Origin: Bacillus chungangensis
GTDB taxonomy: Bacteria; Bacillota; Bacilli; Bacillales; Bacillaceae_C
Assembly (NCBI RefSeq): GCF_030812995.1
Contig: NZ_JAUSTT010000006.1
Location: 1-64,000, forward strand
Direction of reading: 5' to 3'
DNA length: 64,000 nt
Positions 44,184 through 53,548 of this stretch are shown one piece after another. How positions within the stretch are numbered: the stretch's first letter is position 1; every line of letters starts with the position of its first letter. Made by a program: the position numbers and the translations under genes. The notes beneath the pieces were generated by a model. That model was not told where the DNA came from. It was given only the letters and a program-made list of their open reading frames with translations, and did no database searches.

Positions 44184-45071
44184 ATGAATATTCATCAAAA
44201 AATATATGGGGAGGAATATGCTGCCGCAATTCCCCCCATCCTTCATCAATGTCGTACAGGGCGTGTGCATAGTGTGTTTCAAAATGGCTGCAACCTTCGT
44301 TTTGGCGATCATTTAGTTTTTATTGGAAGTGTTAAAAACGGACGTCTGCCATTTGGAATACATTTCAGTGTGGATCAAGTACAGCAAATGATGAGGATCG
44401 TTCAACGAAATGAACTTGTTCATTTTCAAAGTGAAAATGAAACACTATATTTTCAATCATCTGGTTGTGAAATCATCTTAAAGTCAGCACAAATTTTTTC
44501 AAATCCAATACCTATAGGATTTATGGACCAACGCCAATCTCTCTGGCATGTACGATCATTTTTTACTTCGATCATAAAAAGTGGAAAACAAAATGGTTTT
44601 GATATGGATTTAGCTCGTTTTCTATTACGTGAATATAAACAAAGTGATTCATCATTTGAGATCGTTCGAAAGATGTATAAGCTTCAGGAAAAACTAGATT
44701 CTAACGATCCGGCAGCTATTGAAGAGATTCTTCGTTTTTTTATTGGAAGAGGCAAAGGTCTTACCCCAACGGGAGATGACATGCTGATCGGTATTTTGGC
44801 TATTCATGCACTTACTGGCCGCGTTACTTCCACATTTATTAATAAATTGAAACAATTAGTTTATCATAGCCAGCTTACAACAGATGTTAGCAAAACCTAT
44901 TTGCAATATGCACTGAAAGGGCAATTTAGTGACACAATTACTGATATTTTGTACGTATTTTCTCGAAGTAATATAGGAAATGTTGATTTTTTAATAGAAA
45001 AGCTTCTTCAAACTGGACATACTTCAGGAGTTGATACGGCTATTGGTATGTGTTTGGCATTAATGAAATAA
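44184..45071 (+). CDS. ylbF: YlbF/AllH, DUF2877 protein (cluster II)
   Basis: A 295-residue DUF2877 protein with the family core FFIGRGKGLTPTGDDMLIGI and TGHTSGVDTAIGM. It is clearly less similar to its cluster I counterpart than the neighbouring subunits are: the N-terminal 150 residues diverge strongly. The start abuts the ylbE stop; 15 bases separate it from the kinase. Third proposed subunit of oxamate carbamoyltransferase. Confidence 0.83.
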   Translation: MNIHQKIYGEEYAAAIPPILHQCRTGRVHSVFQNGCNLRFGDHLVFIGSVKNGRLPFGIHFSVDQVQQMMRIVQRNELVHFQSENETLYFQSSGCEIILKSAQIFSNPIPIGFMDQRQSLWHVRSFFTSIIKSGKQNGFDMDLARFLLREYKQSDSSFEIVRKMYKLQEKLDSNDPAAIEEILRFFIGRGKGLTPTGDDMLIGILAIHALTGRVTSTFINKLKQLVYHSQLTTDVSKTYLQYALKGQFSDTITDILYVFSRSNIGNVDFLIEKLLQTGHTSGVDTAIGMCLALMK

Positions 45072-45086
45072 AGGGAGGTTTTTTAG

Positions 45087-46037
45087 ATGAAAGTTGTGAT
45101 CGCTTTAGGCGGCAATGCTATATTAAAGCCGAAACAAAAAGCTACATTTGAGAATCAATTAGAAAATGTTCGCAAAAGCTGTGCTTACATTGCACAAATC
45201 ATTCGTGATGGTCATCAAGTCGTTGTTACACATGGTAACGGACCGCAGGTTGGCAATATTCTCCGGCAAAATGAAGAAGCGAAAAATATCGTTCCTCCTT
45301 TTCCATTGGATGTTTGTAGTGCAGAATCACAAGGCTTTATTGGATACATGATGGATCAATCTTTAAAAAATGAATTGAATAAGCTTGGATTAGAGAAATC
45401 TGTTGTTAGTATGTTAACCCAAACAGTTGTCTCCGAAGATGATGAAGCTTTTCAACATCCTACTAAACCAATCGGTGTCTTTTATTCTGAAGAAGAGGCA
45501 AGAAGACTCGCATCCGAAAAAGGATGGGTTGTGGAAGAGGATGCAGGCCGCGGCTATCGTAGAGTAGTGCCATCTCCACAACCTCAGACAATTCTTGGAT
45601 CAGAAACGATCAAATCATTAACGGAAAACGGTGCAGTTGTGATTGCTTCAGGCGGAGGCGGCATCCCCGTTATCCAAACAGATGCTGGTGAGATTAAAGG
45701 AATTGAAGCTGTTATCGATAAAGACCGATCTGGTTTAAAATTGGCACAAGAAGTAGATGCAGATGTTTTTATGATTCTAACAGATGTTAGTAATGTTTAT
45801 TTACATTACGGTCAGCCAAATCAAAAGGTATTGGAATTTGTAGAGCTCGGAGAAGCAAAGCAATACATGGAAGAGGGACATTTCTCTGCTGGCAGCATGG
45901 GTCCAAAAATGGAAGCAGCTATTCAATTTGCCGAAACAGGAAAAACAGCAATTATCTGTTCATTGGAGGATGCTTGTCTTGCGTTAGAAGGAAAAGCGGG
46001 AACACGCATTGCCTCTAAAGAGACCATTCATTCGTAG
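45087..46037 (+). CDS. arcC: carbamate kinase (ArcC/AllK type, cluster II)
   Basis: A 316-residue carbamate kinase with VVIALGGNAILKPK, VTHGNGPQVGNILRQNEEA, VIASGGGGIPVIQ, IDKDRSGLKLAQEVDADVF and SAGSMGPKMEAAIQ. It converts carbamoyl phosphate plus ADP to ATP, ammonia and CO2, the energy-yielding last step of this route. AAAGGGAGG lies before ATG. Its stop overlaps the ribosome site of the next gene. About 70 percent identical by eye to the cluster I kinase. Confidence 0.9.
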   Translation: MKVVIALGGNAILKPKQKATFENQLENVRKSCAYIAQIIRDGHQVVVTHGNGPQVGNILRQNEEAKNIVPPFPLDVCSAESQGFIGYMMDQSLKNELNKLGLEKSVVSMLTQTVVSEDDEAFQHPTKPIGVFYSEEEARRLASEKGWVVEEDAGRGYRRVVPSPQPQTILGSETIKSLTENGAVVIASGGGGIPVIQTDAGEIKGIEAVIDKDRSGLKLAQEVDADVFMILTDVSNVYLHYGQPNQKVLEFVELGEAKQYMEEGHFSAGSMGPKMEAAIQFAETGKTAIICSLEDACLALEGKAGTRIASKETIHS

Positions 46038-46048
46038 AGGAGCAAACA

Positions 46049-47005
46049 ATGATGGCAAAAATTTTTATCGCAGGTCGAGTACCAGAGTCTACAAAAAAAT
46101 TTCTTCAAGACTTTAATATTTTCGAATATAGTGAAGATGGTGTGATAACAGAAGAAGAGCTAATGGAAAGTGTTAGAGATGTAGATGCCATCCTTTGTCC
46201 ATTATCTACCCCTTTATCGAAGAAGGTAATAGAGCAAGCAAAAAATGTAAAAATCATTGCAAACTTTGGTGCCGGCTTTGACAACATTGATGTAGAGGCT
46301 GCCAAGAAACATGGGATCATTGTCACAAATACACCAGGTGTTTCTACAGAAGCTACCGCGGAGCTTTCCATCGGTCTTATGATAGCTGCTGCACGTCGAA
46401 TTGTAGAGGGCGACCAATTTAGTCGAACAAAAGAATTTAAAGGTTGGGCGCCGCTCTTCTTTTTAGGGACCGAACTATATGGAAAGACATTAGGCATTGT
46501 GGGGCTTGGGAATATAGGACAAGCAGTGGCGCGCCGCGCAAAAGCGTTTGGCATGAACATTATATACACAGGACCAAGTCAGAAACCAATCAATATCGAA
46601 CAAAAATATGATGCGACTTATGTAAGGATGGATGAGCTGTTGCAAACATCTGATGTCATCTCTCTTCATCTGCCTTATAAAAGAGAGGTTCATCATTTAT
46701 TTTCACAAGAAGCCTTCCAGCAAATGAAACCAAATGCGATCCTTGTCAATGCTGCCCGCGGTCCCATAGTGGATGAAAAAGCGCTAATAAATGCGATAAA
46801 GAAAAAAGAAATTCGTGGAGCTGCACTTGATGTCTATGAATTTGAACCTCTCATAACAGAAGAGCTTAAGTTAATGAAAGAAGTTGTCATTACTCCTCAT
46901 ATAGGAAATGCAACTATCGAAACACGTGATGCAATGGGAGAAATAGCGGCAAAAAATATTATTTCGGTATTAAATGGAGAGCAACCTTTAAATCCGATTT
47001 ACTAA
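46049..47005 (+). CDS. D-2-hydroxyacid dehydrogenase (glyoxylate/hydroxypyruvate reductase-like)
   Basis: A 318-residue NAD(P)-dependent D-2-hydroxyacid dehydrogenase. Dinucleotide motif GIVGLGNIGQAVARRAKAFG near residue 150, catalytic Arg in VNAARGPIVDEKAL near 235, Glu in DVYEFEP near 263, and His in TPHIGNAT near 285. Closest by eye to GyaR/GhrB-type glyoxylate reductases. As last gene of the ureide operon, with AGAGGAG overlapping the kinase stop, it may reduce glyoxylate formed when ureidoglycine or ureidoglycolate breaks down by side routes, or act on an oxamate-derived acid. Substrate not determined. Two ATG codons adjoin (46049, 46052). Confidence 0.83.
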   Translation: MMAKIFIAGRVPESTKKFLQDFNIFEYSEDGVITEEELMESVRDVDAILCPLSTPLSKKVIEQAKNVKIIANFGAGFDNIDVEAAKKHGIIVTNTPGVSTEATAELSIGLMIAAARRIVEGDQFSRTKEFKGWAPLFFLGTELYGKTLGIVGLGNIGQAVARRAKAFGMNIIYTGPSQKPINIEQKYDATYVRMDELLQTSDVISLHLPYKREVHHLFSQEAFQQMKPNAILVNAARGPIVDEKALINAIKKKEIRGAALDVYEFEPLITEELKLMKEVVITPHIGNATIETRDAMGEIAAKNIISVLNGEQPLNPIY

Positions 47006-47234
47006 CAAATTGATTTTAAGCATCTAATCTATCTAGCCCTTTAAAACTCCTTTTCTTGAAAAAAATGATTGTTTAGAGTGAAGAACCTGTATGGTAGACT
47101 CAGGCTGCCTAACATGGTGGCCAAAATTTATGATCGTACATAATGTTTCATGCTATAAAAAAAGGATGTATCTCTATCCTCCTTGCAGATGGAGTATTTC
47201 CGCAGAATATAAGCGAAAAGCAGAAAAATACTCC

Positions 47235-47270
47235 GGAGCAATTACTATTCTGAGGTAATTGCTCCCTTTT
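47235..47270 (+). terminator. terminator of the cluster II operon
   Basis: GGAGCAATTAC (47235-47245) pairs perfectly with GTAATTGCTCC (47255-47265), followed by CTTTTGATTT. Another hairpin, GGAGTATTT with AAATACTCC (47192-47234), lies directly upstream. Confidence 0.75.
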
Positions 47271-47377
47271 GATTTGTTCATTATTTATTAAATGAAAATA
47301 GCATTAAGAAATGGAGAATAAATGAAAATCAAGTGTGCCCCCCTGTAGCATTTTCGCAGGTTGTTCCTTTCCACAAT

Positions 47378-47624
47378 AAAGTGAAACTTCCATCAGTGGG
47401 GTTTTCTCTCATCCCCACTGAAAAGAAGTAGAACAAAGGCTAAGATCTCAGGCGTCCTCGAAAAGGAAATCGCTTTTCTGCGTGCGATGTATCGCTTCCG
47501 AAGCTTTCCTTATCCTGTCGGCACAACCAATCGGACATTTGACTTTCAGTTTCCCCACCTAGCGCTTCTGATTTCTCTTACTCCCCGAGGTGGGGGTTTT
47601 ACTGCCAGTTAGATATGGGATAAG
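47378..47624 (+). repeat. dispersed structured repeat, copy D
   Basis: Complete copy: AAACTTCCATCAGTGGGG with its CCCCACTG partner, GAAGTAGAACAAAGGCTAAG, GCGTCCTCGAAAAGG, GAAGCTTTCCTTATCCTGTC, CCCCACCTAGCGCTTCTGAT and a GCCAGTTAGATATGGGATAA end. It separates the ureide operon from pucR. Confidence 0.85.
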
Positions 47625-47719
47625 AGTTGAATTGTACCATTTTTGTGAGAAGTATATGATTAAAAACGTTATAACTATCCATTATAGTAAAAGAGAGAAG
47701 ATTTTTTTGGAGTGATAAA

Positions 47720-49402
47720 ATGGAATTTAAAGTAAAAGATTTATTTCACTTAAAACCATTTAACCAAGCAACACTTATTAGTGGAAAAGGTGGTATTGAG
47801 CAATCAATAAAGGGAGTAACAATTATTGAGGCTCCAGATATAGCCGATTGGATTAGCGGGGGCGAATTATTATTGAGCAGCCTCTATCCGATGCGTTCAT
47901 TTAATGAAACTGAACAAGTAAATTTTATCAAACAACTAGCTAAAAAAGAGGTAAGTGCGCTAATTATAAAGACGGAACGCTTTGTTAAAAATATCCCAGA
48001 GTGTATGGTTCGTGCCAGTGAACAGTATCATTTACCAATTATTCAAATTCCTAAAGATCTCCCATATATTGAAATTATGTATCCTGTTATGCAGAAGCTA
48101 TTCAGCCAGCAAGAAACCGCTTTAAAATACTTTAGGGAAGCGCATGATCGTTTTATCATCCATTCATTAGCAAATGAAGGAGCTGATAAAATCATTGCGA
48201 CACTTTCAGAGCTAGTTGGAAATCCTGTTGCTGTATATGATCGCAATTTTAGATGTATGTCAGCTACTAATCCTCATATCGTTCATTTTTACACGTTGTA
48301 TCAAGAGGAGCCTCCAAAAGATAATACAAAAACAAAGTTTGATTATTATCATCAAAAAGTGATATTACCTGAATTATCCGATGACATTTATGACCAAGTG
48401 GTGATGCAAGTAGAAACGATTCAGCAAATTAAGATTCATTTAGTTATCACTGAGGTGGGAAAACCACTAACGTCTCTTGATTTTATTGCGATTGAGAATG
48501 CCGCCACTGCTTTATCGCTTGAGCTTGTGAAGCAATATGCTGTGGCTGAAGCAGAAAGGAAGTTTGAAAAAGATTTAATCGATGATTTGATTATGGGTAA
48601 AATTGATTCGCTTCAGACAGCTTATCAACGTGCTAATTTAATTGGCTGGGACTTGCAAAAATCTTATGCTGTCGTTCTTTTTCATTTAGGCGATTTTGTC
48701 CAGCGTTTATCGCTTCAACAACAGGAAGAAGCACAGCAGCCGCCCTACGGACTTAATAATTGGCAAAACAATTTGTTATATGAAACGATTCAGCAATTTA
48801 TTCCAAATACGATTATACGAAATAGAAGTGATGAAATGATTGTACTTTGGAATGTAGAAGAGGATAAAAATAATCATTTGCAATGGCTTCAAGACATAAA
48901 AAATATAGCGAAAAATATTCAAATTACGATGAAGAAACAGGACCCTACTACTTCGATACAAGTTGGCATCGGAAATCCTGCTCCCTTTATTTTGGAATTG
49001 CCTAAAAGCTATAAAGAAGCGCAAGACGCTTTGCAGCTAGGGCAAATAATTCAAGGAGACTCGTCCATCGTCGCCTTTTCAGACTTAGGCATCTTTCGAT
49101 TATTATGTCAATTTGAAAATCAAGAAGAGCTAAATCGATTCATTCCTCCCTCTTTGCAAAAACTAGTTGATTATAATCAACCAAATCGGGATGATCTGTT
49201 ATTAACCCTACAAACGTTTTTAAATCATCATCAAAATACTACAAAAACAGCTCAAGAATTATTCGTCCATTATAAGACGGTCATTTATCGAATCGAACGA
49301 ATAAAAGAGATTACTGGAATGGATTTTGATGATTCTGAAGAAATGCTGTCTGTCCAAGTAGGGCTTAAAATCTTGATATTAGTGCAAAATCAAGAAGAAT
49401 AA
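47720..49402 (+). CDS. pucR: PucR-family transcriptional regulator
   Basis: A 560-residue regulator. N-terminal PucR domain (about residues 8-125; KDLFHLKPFNQATLISGKGG, ISGGELLLSSLYP), a middle region with LDFIAIENAATALSLEL and a GGDEF-like CdaR segment, and a C-terminal HTH_30 domain (about 490-550; TLQTFLNHHQNTTKTAQELF then HYKTVIYRIERIKEITG). PucR proteins activate purine/ureide catabolism in response to allantoin-type effectors. ATG with TTGGAGTG 6-7 bases upstream, 715 bases beyond the cluster II operon and probably transcribed on its own. The likely regulator of that operon. Confidence 0.9.
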   Translation: MEFKVKDLFHLKPFNQATLISGKGGIEQSIKGVTIIEAPDIADWISGGELLLSSLYPMRSFNETEQVNFIKQLAKKEVSALIIKTERFVKNIPECMVRASEQYHLPIIQIPKDLPYIEIMYPVMQKLFSQQETALKYFREAHDRFIIHSLANEGADKIIATLSELVGNPVAVYDRNFRCMSATNPHIVHFYTLYQEEPPKDNTKTKFDYYHQKVILPELSDDIYDQVVMQVETIQQIKIHLVITEVGKPLTSLDFIAIENAATALSLELVKQYAVAEAERKFEKDLIDDLIMGKIDSLQTAYQRANLIGWDLQKSYAVVLFHLGDFVQRLSLQQQEEAQQPPYGLNNWQNNLLYETIQQFIPNTIIRNRSDEMIVLWNVEEDKNNHLQWLQDIKNIAKNIQITMKKQDPTTSIQVGIGNPAPFILELPKSYKEAQDALQLGQIIQGDSSIVAFSDLGIFRLLCQFENQEELNRFIPPSLQKLVDYNQPNRDDLLLTLQTFLNHHQNTTKTAQELFVHYKTVIYRIERIKEITGMDFDDSEEMLSVQVGLKILILVQNQEE

Positions 49403-50216
49403 ATAAAGAAAAGATTATCTTTTTGGTAGGACAGCCAACTGAAACGAATGCAAAAACTGTGTATTTCCAAGTAGTTCGTTTGAACAGTCGATTTTCACTA
49501 AGTAAAGAGATATAAATTTTTAAAAAGGGGTAATTATTTACCTATTGAGTTTTTCATATTCAATAATGCAAAGCTGTTCCTTTTCTTCTTCATTCTTTAC
49601 ATACTAAGGGATTGATCCCCTGCCTCAAAAAATTAGGTGGGGTAGAATCCCACCAATGATTTCTCGCGAGTTTAAGTAAGCTAACCGACCGAAAACAGTG
49701 AACTTCCCACTTATGCTTCGCATATAAGTGGGAATTCTCCTAGAAACAAAGCATACTTGATTGCGTATTTTTTACAATTAGGGGGGGCTCTTCTATACCT
49801 GAGGCTATTTACGGTTCTTGTATATACATAGGGTGTTGAGTTTTTATTTAAGTTACATCTAACTATTTGATCTGATCTCTGTTTTTTCAAAAAATTATGT
49901 AACGCTACTCGTTGCTTTAATAACGATGGTCATTTAATTTTAATTTCTTCCAATAGAGAGATAATCTTTTCATTCTGTTCAATGATTGTTTTTGTTTAAC
50001 TTCGCAATTTTGCAAAGTCAAACAAAAACACTAATAAAATAACTATTGCAAAAAATCCCACCATTCTTTTTTAAAACTAAATTGCCGGTTAGTTGAAAAA
50101 AGAAATTAAAAGACGATTCATCACCCCATCTAAGAGGTGGGGTGACTTCTCGCCAATTACGTAAATGAGGCTATAGCTCGTCTATTAGCACAATCATGCG
50201 TTTTAAAATAAATATC
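49403..50216. other. 814-bp intergenic region with several hairpins
   Basis: No gene seen. Hairpins: GGTGGG/CCCACC (49636-49654), CCCACTTAT/ATAAGTGGG (49706-49732), a long imperfect one TGTTTTTGTTT/AAACAAAAACA (49987-50030), and TCACCCCA/TGGGGTGA (50121-50145). CCCAC-rich subterminal hairpins of this kind occur at IS200/IS605 ends, so this may be the scar of such elements. Confidence 0.35.
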
Positions 50217-50846
50217 TTACAGCTCGAATTTAGAAAAAGGCTGAAACAGTTTAACACCCTTTCGATTCATTGGAATCCATTTCATATCTAGGATTAAATG
50301 GCTTGTATAGCTAGCACCACAGACAAGAAGAATGCCTTCTATTTGCAGCTTTTGCTCTAATAAATACCCAATCGTACAGAAATATGCCAGACCAATCATC
50401 GAGTGAGTAAGTGACCGATGAGGCAAAAGGGAGGCAACTGCTATATAAATTCCAAACAGAATAAGCCAAAGTTCATCGCAAAAAATTCCCGCAAGTAAAA
50501 CAGCAATGCCAGTTAAAAGCAGCATCGTTTTTTGCTTTACGATAAGGGAGGGAACAATAAACAAAACAATACCAATACTAGCACCTATCCATTGTTCCAT
50601 TCCATTTTCATAGAAAAAACTATAAAAAATAATAAACAGACCGATGAATCCAAGCATCGCTTGCACTGTTTTTTTATTCAATGTTATTTTATTCGCCAAC
50701 GTCCCATTGACATCCAGGTCCGGAACTAAGCCGACAAAGCCTCCTAACAATGTAAAAGAAATCATTGTGGGAACATCGGCTCCTACATAATTCGAAATTC
50801 CTAAACCTACTAATCCACCAACAGTGACATGCGTTTTTCCATTCAT
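50217..50846 (-). CDS. YdjM/DUF457-like membrane protein (putative membrane-bound hydrolase)
   Basis: A 209-residue integral membrane protein with six or so hydrophobic segments. Conserved polar residues of the YdjM/LexA-regulated family sit between them: NGKTHVTVG at the start, GLVPDLDVNGT near 42, LLPHRSLTHSMIGL near 145 and ILDMKWIPMNRKGV near 188. These His/Asp residues led to the name metal-dependent hydrolase, and activity is unproven. ATG 50846 has AAGGAAG 6 bases upstream; the frame opens two codons earlier at a TTG. Confidence 0.78.
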   Translation of the reverse strand: MNGKTHVTVGGLVGLGISNYVGADVPTMISFTLLGGFVGLVPDLDVNGTLANKITLNKKTVQAMLGFIGLFIIFYSFFYENGMEQWIGASIGIVLFIVPSLIVKQKTMLLLTGIAVLLAGIFCDELWLILFGIYIAVASLLPHRSLTHSMIGLAYFCTIGYLLEQKLQIEGILLVCGASYTSHLILDMKWIPMNRKGVKLFQPFSKFEL

Positions 50847-51067
50847 ATACAACTTCCTTTTCTATCATCTACTTTTATTATAATTAAACAAGTATCAAAC
50901 GTAATATTGCTACCTATCTAGTATACCAATACGATCAAATGTTTGGTAGCGAAATTTTTTAACTAAAGTGAGAAGAATAAAACAATAGGAAAAATGACTT
51001 ATAAGAGAAGAGAGAAAATATTACTTGATTATTCCATCCATGCATATTATACTGTGGGTAACTAATA

Positions 51068-51308
51068 AAGGAGGTATCAAATTTAGACGCTATGGACACA
51101 TTAACGTTTTTTCGCGCATGATTTTAATACGAAAAAGCGGCTCTGCTTGATGTCAGAGTGATGGGATCAGTGTGTCTATTTTTGATACTGCATATATATC
51201 ATGAACGGAATTTATGAGGAAGCGTTTGTCTGCTGTTTGAGTCAGATGTTTCTTCATGCTTATTTGAATCCATCATTTTTGAACACAGGGAGCCGCCTGT
51301 GTTTTTTT
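51068..51308 (+). promoter_or_regulatory. transcription attenuator upstream of the second ABC-F gene
   Basis: AACACAGG (51282-51289) and CCTGTGTT (51296-51303) form a perfect stem ending in TTTTTTT, a full intrinsic terminator only 37 bases before the ABC-F start. GCGGCTC at 51137-51143 is complementary to GAGCCGC (51290-51296) in its loop and right arm, giving an antiterminator. CTCTG/CAGAG (51141-51157) gives a competing hairpin. The GCGGCTC segment lies inside the last codons of a short frame ending MILIRKSGSA (51118-51150), and an AAAGGAGG site lies at 51067-51074. Ribosome position could therefore decide read-through. Confidence 0.65.
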
Positions 51309-51344
51309 CATTTTTTATTAAATGACAGGATGGAGAGAGTCAAA

Positions 51345-53171
51345 TTGTTATTATTAAAAGCCGAAAATATAAGTGTCGAGTTAAATGGGCACATTCTCTT
51401 TGAAAATGCAGCAATAGAAATTCGTGAAGGACAGCGCATTGCGCTAATCGGAAAAAATGGCATTGGCAAGACAACATTTATAAAATGTTTGCTTGGTCAG
51501 CTGCCAATCATAAAAGGATATATGAATAAACATGTAAACAAAGAAGAGATAGGATGGATGGAGCAAGATGCTAAAGATCAGCTTCCAGTTACGGTTCGAG
51601 CGTTTATTGAACTAGAAGATCCGCATCTCTATGAGTTGAAACGAACGTTATTAAGCATGGAACAGAAGCTGCAACTAAAAACTGATATAAAGTCGGCAGA
51701 ACAATATACGTTAAAACTTCAACAATATATCGAGTTAAATGGCTATGAATGGGAGGCCAAAGTTGAACGACAACTACAGCAAGTAGGACTGCCCAATGAA
51801 ATATGGGGTTTGCCCTATCAACACATTAGCGGTGGTCAAAAAACAAGAGCAAAGCTAGCACGAGTAATGACTAAAAATCCAAAGTTACTAGTCTTGGATG
51901 AACCTACCAATCACCTAGATATGGAGACGATGGATTGGCTTGCAAAGTGGTTAAAAACTTTTAGAGGAACCATTTTATTCATTTCTCATGAGCGTGCTCT
52001 TATTGATGAAGTGGCAGAAATCACATATGAATTTACTAAAGATGGATTGAACAAGTATGCTGGCGGTTATAAACAATATGTAAAACAAAAGGAATTAGCA
52101 CTCCAAACACAGCTGTCACAATATCAAAAGCAGGAGCAAGAGCGTAAAAAACTGAAAGAAGCGATCATGCAATATCGACAATGGTTTCAGCGATCTCATC
52201 ATGCAGCAGGGGAACGTAATCCTTTTGCTAAAAAGAAAGCAAATAAGCATATAACTCGATTAAAGGCGAAGGAAAAAGCGCTCGAACGTTTGGAACATAA
52301 CAGTATCGAAAAACCTAAAGAAGAAGAAAAAATAAACGTAAATTTAGAATCAGAGCGTTTTTCTAGCCGCAAGATGTTGTCCGTTTCACAAATGTCATTT
52401 GCTTATCGCAATCATGCACCTTTGTTTAACAATGTGTCATTTAACATCCAGCGTGGTGATCGGATCGCTGTTGTCGGGAATAATGGTTCAGGAAAAACGA
52501 CATTGTTAAAGCTTATAGCTGGGGAACTTCAAGCAACGAAAGGAGAGATCATCAGCCATCCAGCTTTAAAAATTGGTTATTTTAGGCAGGAGCTTGAAGA
52601 TTTAGATCAAGAAAAGACAGTCCTAGAGCAAATAATGGCAGCATCCTCCATGCCTCAATCTGAAGTACGAACAATATTAGCTTGTTTTTTATTCAAACGA
52701 CAAGATGTGTTTAAGAAAATCAAGGAATTAAGTATGGGAGAAAAATGCCGTGTTGCATTTGTAAAGCTCTATTTTTCAGAAGCAAACCTACTTGTTTTGG
52801 ATGAGCCGACAAATTATTTAGATATTGAAACAAGAGAGCGAATAGAAGAGGCGCTATGCTTATATCCAGGAGCGGCTATCATCGTTTCTCATGATCCATA
52901 TTTGCTGTCAAAGGTTTCCAACCGTGTTATCTCTATTAAAAACAGAGAACTATCTGATTATATTGGTTCTTACAAGGAATGGAAGAACTATCAGCACATA
53001 TCGAATTCCTTACAACAAGTTGAAAATGAAAGAAGTCGACTTTCTTTAAAGCTTACACAGCTTCTAACAGAAGAAATGCCAGATCAACAACAAGAAAAAA
53101 CAGCATATCTTAGTCAAATCAAAATACTGAAAGACCAGCTTGCACAATTAGATAAAATACAGGACGAATAA
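51345..53171 (+). CDS. ABC-F ATPase, Vga/VmlR/ExpZ-like
   Basis: A 608-residue ABC-F protein without membrane segments. Domain 1: GKNGIGKTT, ISGGQKTRAK, LLVLDEPTNHLD; domain 2: GNNGSGKTT, LSMGEKCRVA, LLVLDEPTNYLD. The inter-domain linker (about residues 235-330) is long and charged (YRQWFQRSHHAAGERNPFAK), as in ribosome-protection members, and a C-terminal coiled coil follows. TTG 51345 is chosen because GGAGAG lies 7 bases upstream and the product begins MLLLKAENISVELNG; the frame extends 48 codons upstream across the attenuator hairpin. Probably protects ribosomes from lincosamide/streptogramin/pleuromutilin-type drugs, inducible through the attenuator. Not the Lsa type seen at 1369. Confidence 0.85.
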   Translation: MLLLKAENISVELNGHILFENAAIEIREGQRIALIGKNGIGKTTFIKCLLGQLPIIKGYMNKHVNKEEIGWMEQDAKDQLPVTVRAFIELEDPHLYELKRTLLSMEQKLQLKTDIKSAEQYTLKLQQYIELNGYEWEAKVERQLQQVGLPNEIWGLPYQHISGGQKTRAKLARVMTKNPKLLVLDEPTNHLDMETMDWLAKWLKTFRGTILFISHERALIDEVAEITYEFTKDGLNKYAGGYKQYVKQKELALQTQLSQYQKQEQERKKLKEAIMQYRQWFQRSHHAAGERNPFAKKKANKHITRLKAKEKALERLEHNSIEKPKEEEKINVNLESERFSSRKMLSVSQMSFAYRNHAPLFNNVSFNIQRGDRIAVVGNNGSGKTTLLKLIAGELQATKGEIISHPALKIGYFRQELEDLDQEKTVLEQIMAASSMPQSEVRTILACFLFKRQDVFKKIKELSMGEKCRVAFVKLYFSEANLLVLDEPTNYLDIETRERIEEALCLYPGAAIIVSHDPYLLSKVSNRVISIKNRELSDYIGSYKEWKNYQHISNSLQQVENERSRLSLKLTQLLTEEMPDQQQEKTAYLSQIKILKDQLAQLDKIQDE

Positions 53172-53177
53172 CAGTTA

Positions 53178-53207
53178 CAATAATAACATTATGTAAACTA
53201 ATAATGT
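53178..53207. repeat. 30-bp twin element, copy 2
   Basis: Matches 28149-28178 at 27 of 30 positions (CAATAATAA, TTATGTAAACTAATAAT). It lies between the ABC-F stop and its terminator. Confidence 0.5.
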
Positions 53208-53208
53208 G

Positions 53209-53250
53209 AAGACTAAACTTGCTAACATAAGACAAGTTTAGTCTTTTTAG
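53209..53250 (+). terminator. terminator after the second ABC-F gene
   Basis: AAGACTAAACTTG (53209-53221) pairs perfectly with CAAGTTTAGTCTT (53233-53245), then TTTAGTTTT. The rest of 53251-53548 holds no gene. Confidence 0.85.
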
Positions 53251-53548
53251 TTTTGTTAAACAAATCATCAATAACAGATATTACTGATTTATAGTTAGAT
53301 TCACGTACATGTCGAAAATGTATCAAAAAACATCTTTATGAACTTATTCCACACTACGATACACCTTTCATATTCCCGTTCATTGATATAAGAACAAACA
53401 CTTCGTCTTGTTCAGCTTGATAGATAAAATCCCTTCCCTTTTCATCATCTTGAAATATGAGCTCGTTCTTTTTCTCTTTAAAAACAATCCTTGAATACAA
53501 TTTTTATCTTTTGGAATCATAAATACTAAAACAAGGAGCTTGATAAAT

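Noticed and set aside
46105-46569. 154-codon antisense frame in the hydroxyacid dehydrogenase gene
   Set aside because: Lies wholly within a well-supported gene, has no start signals and mirrors its codon pattern.
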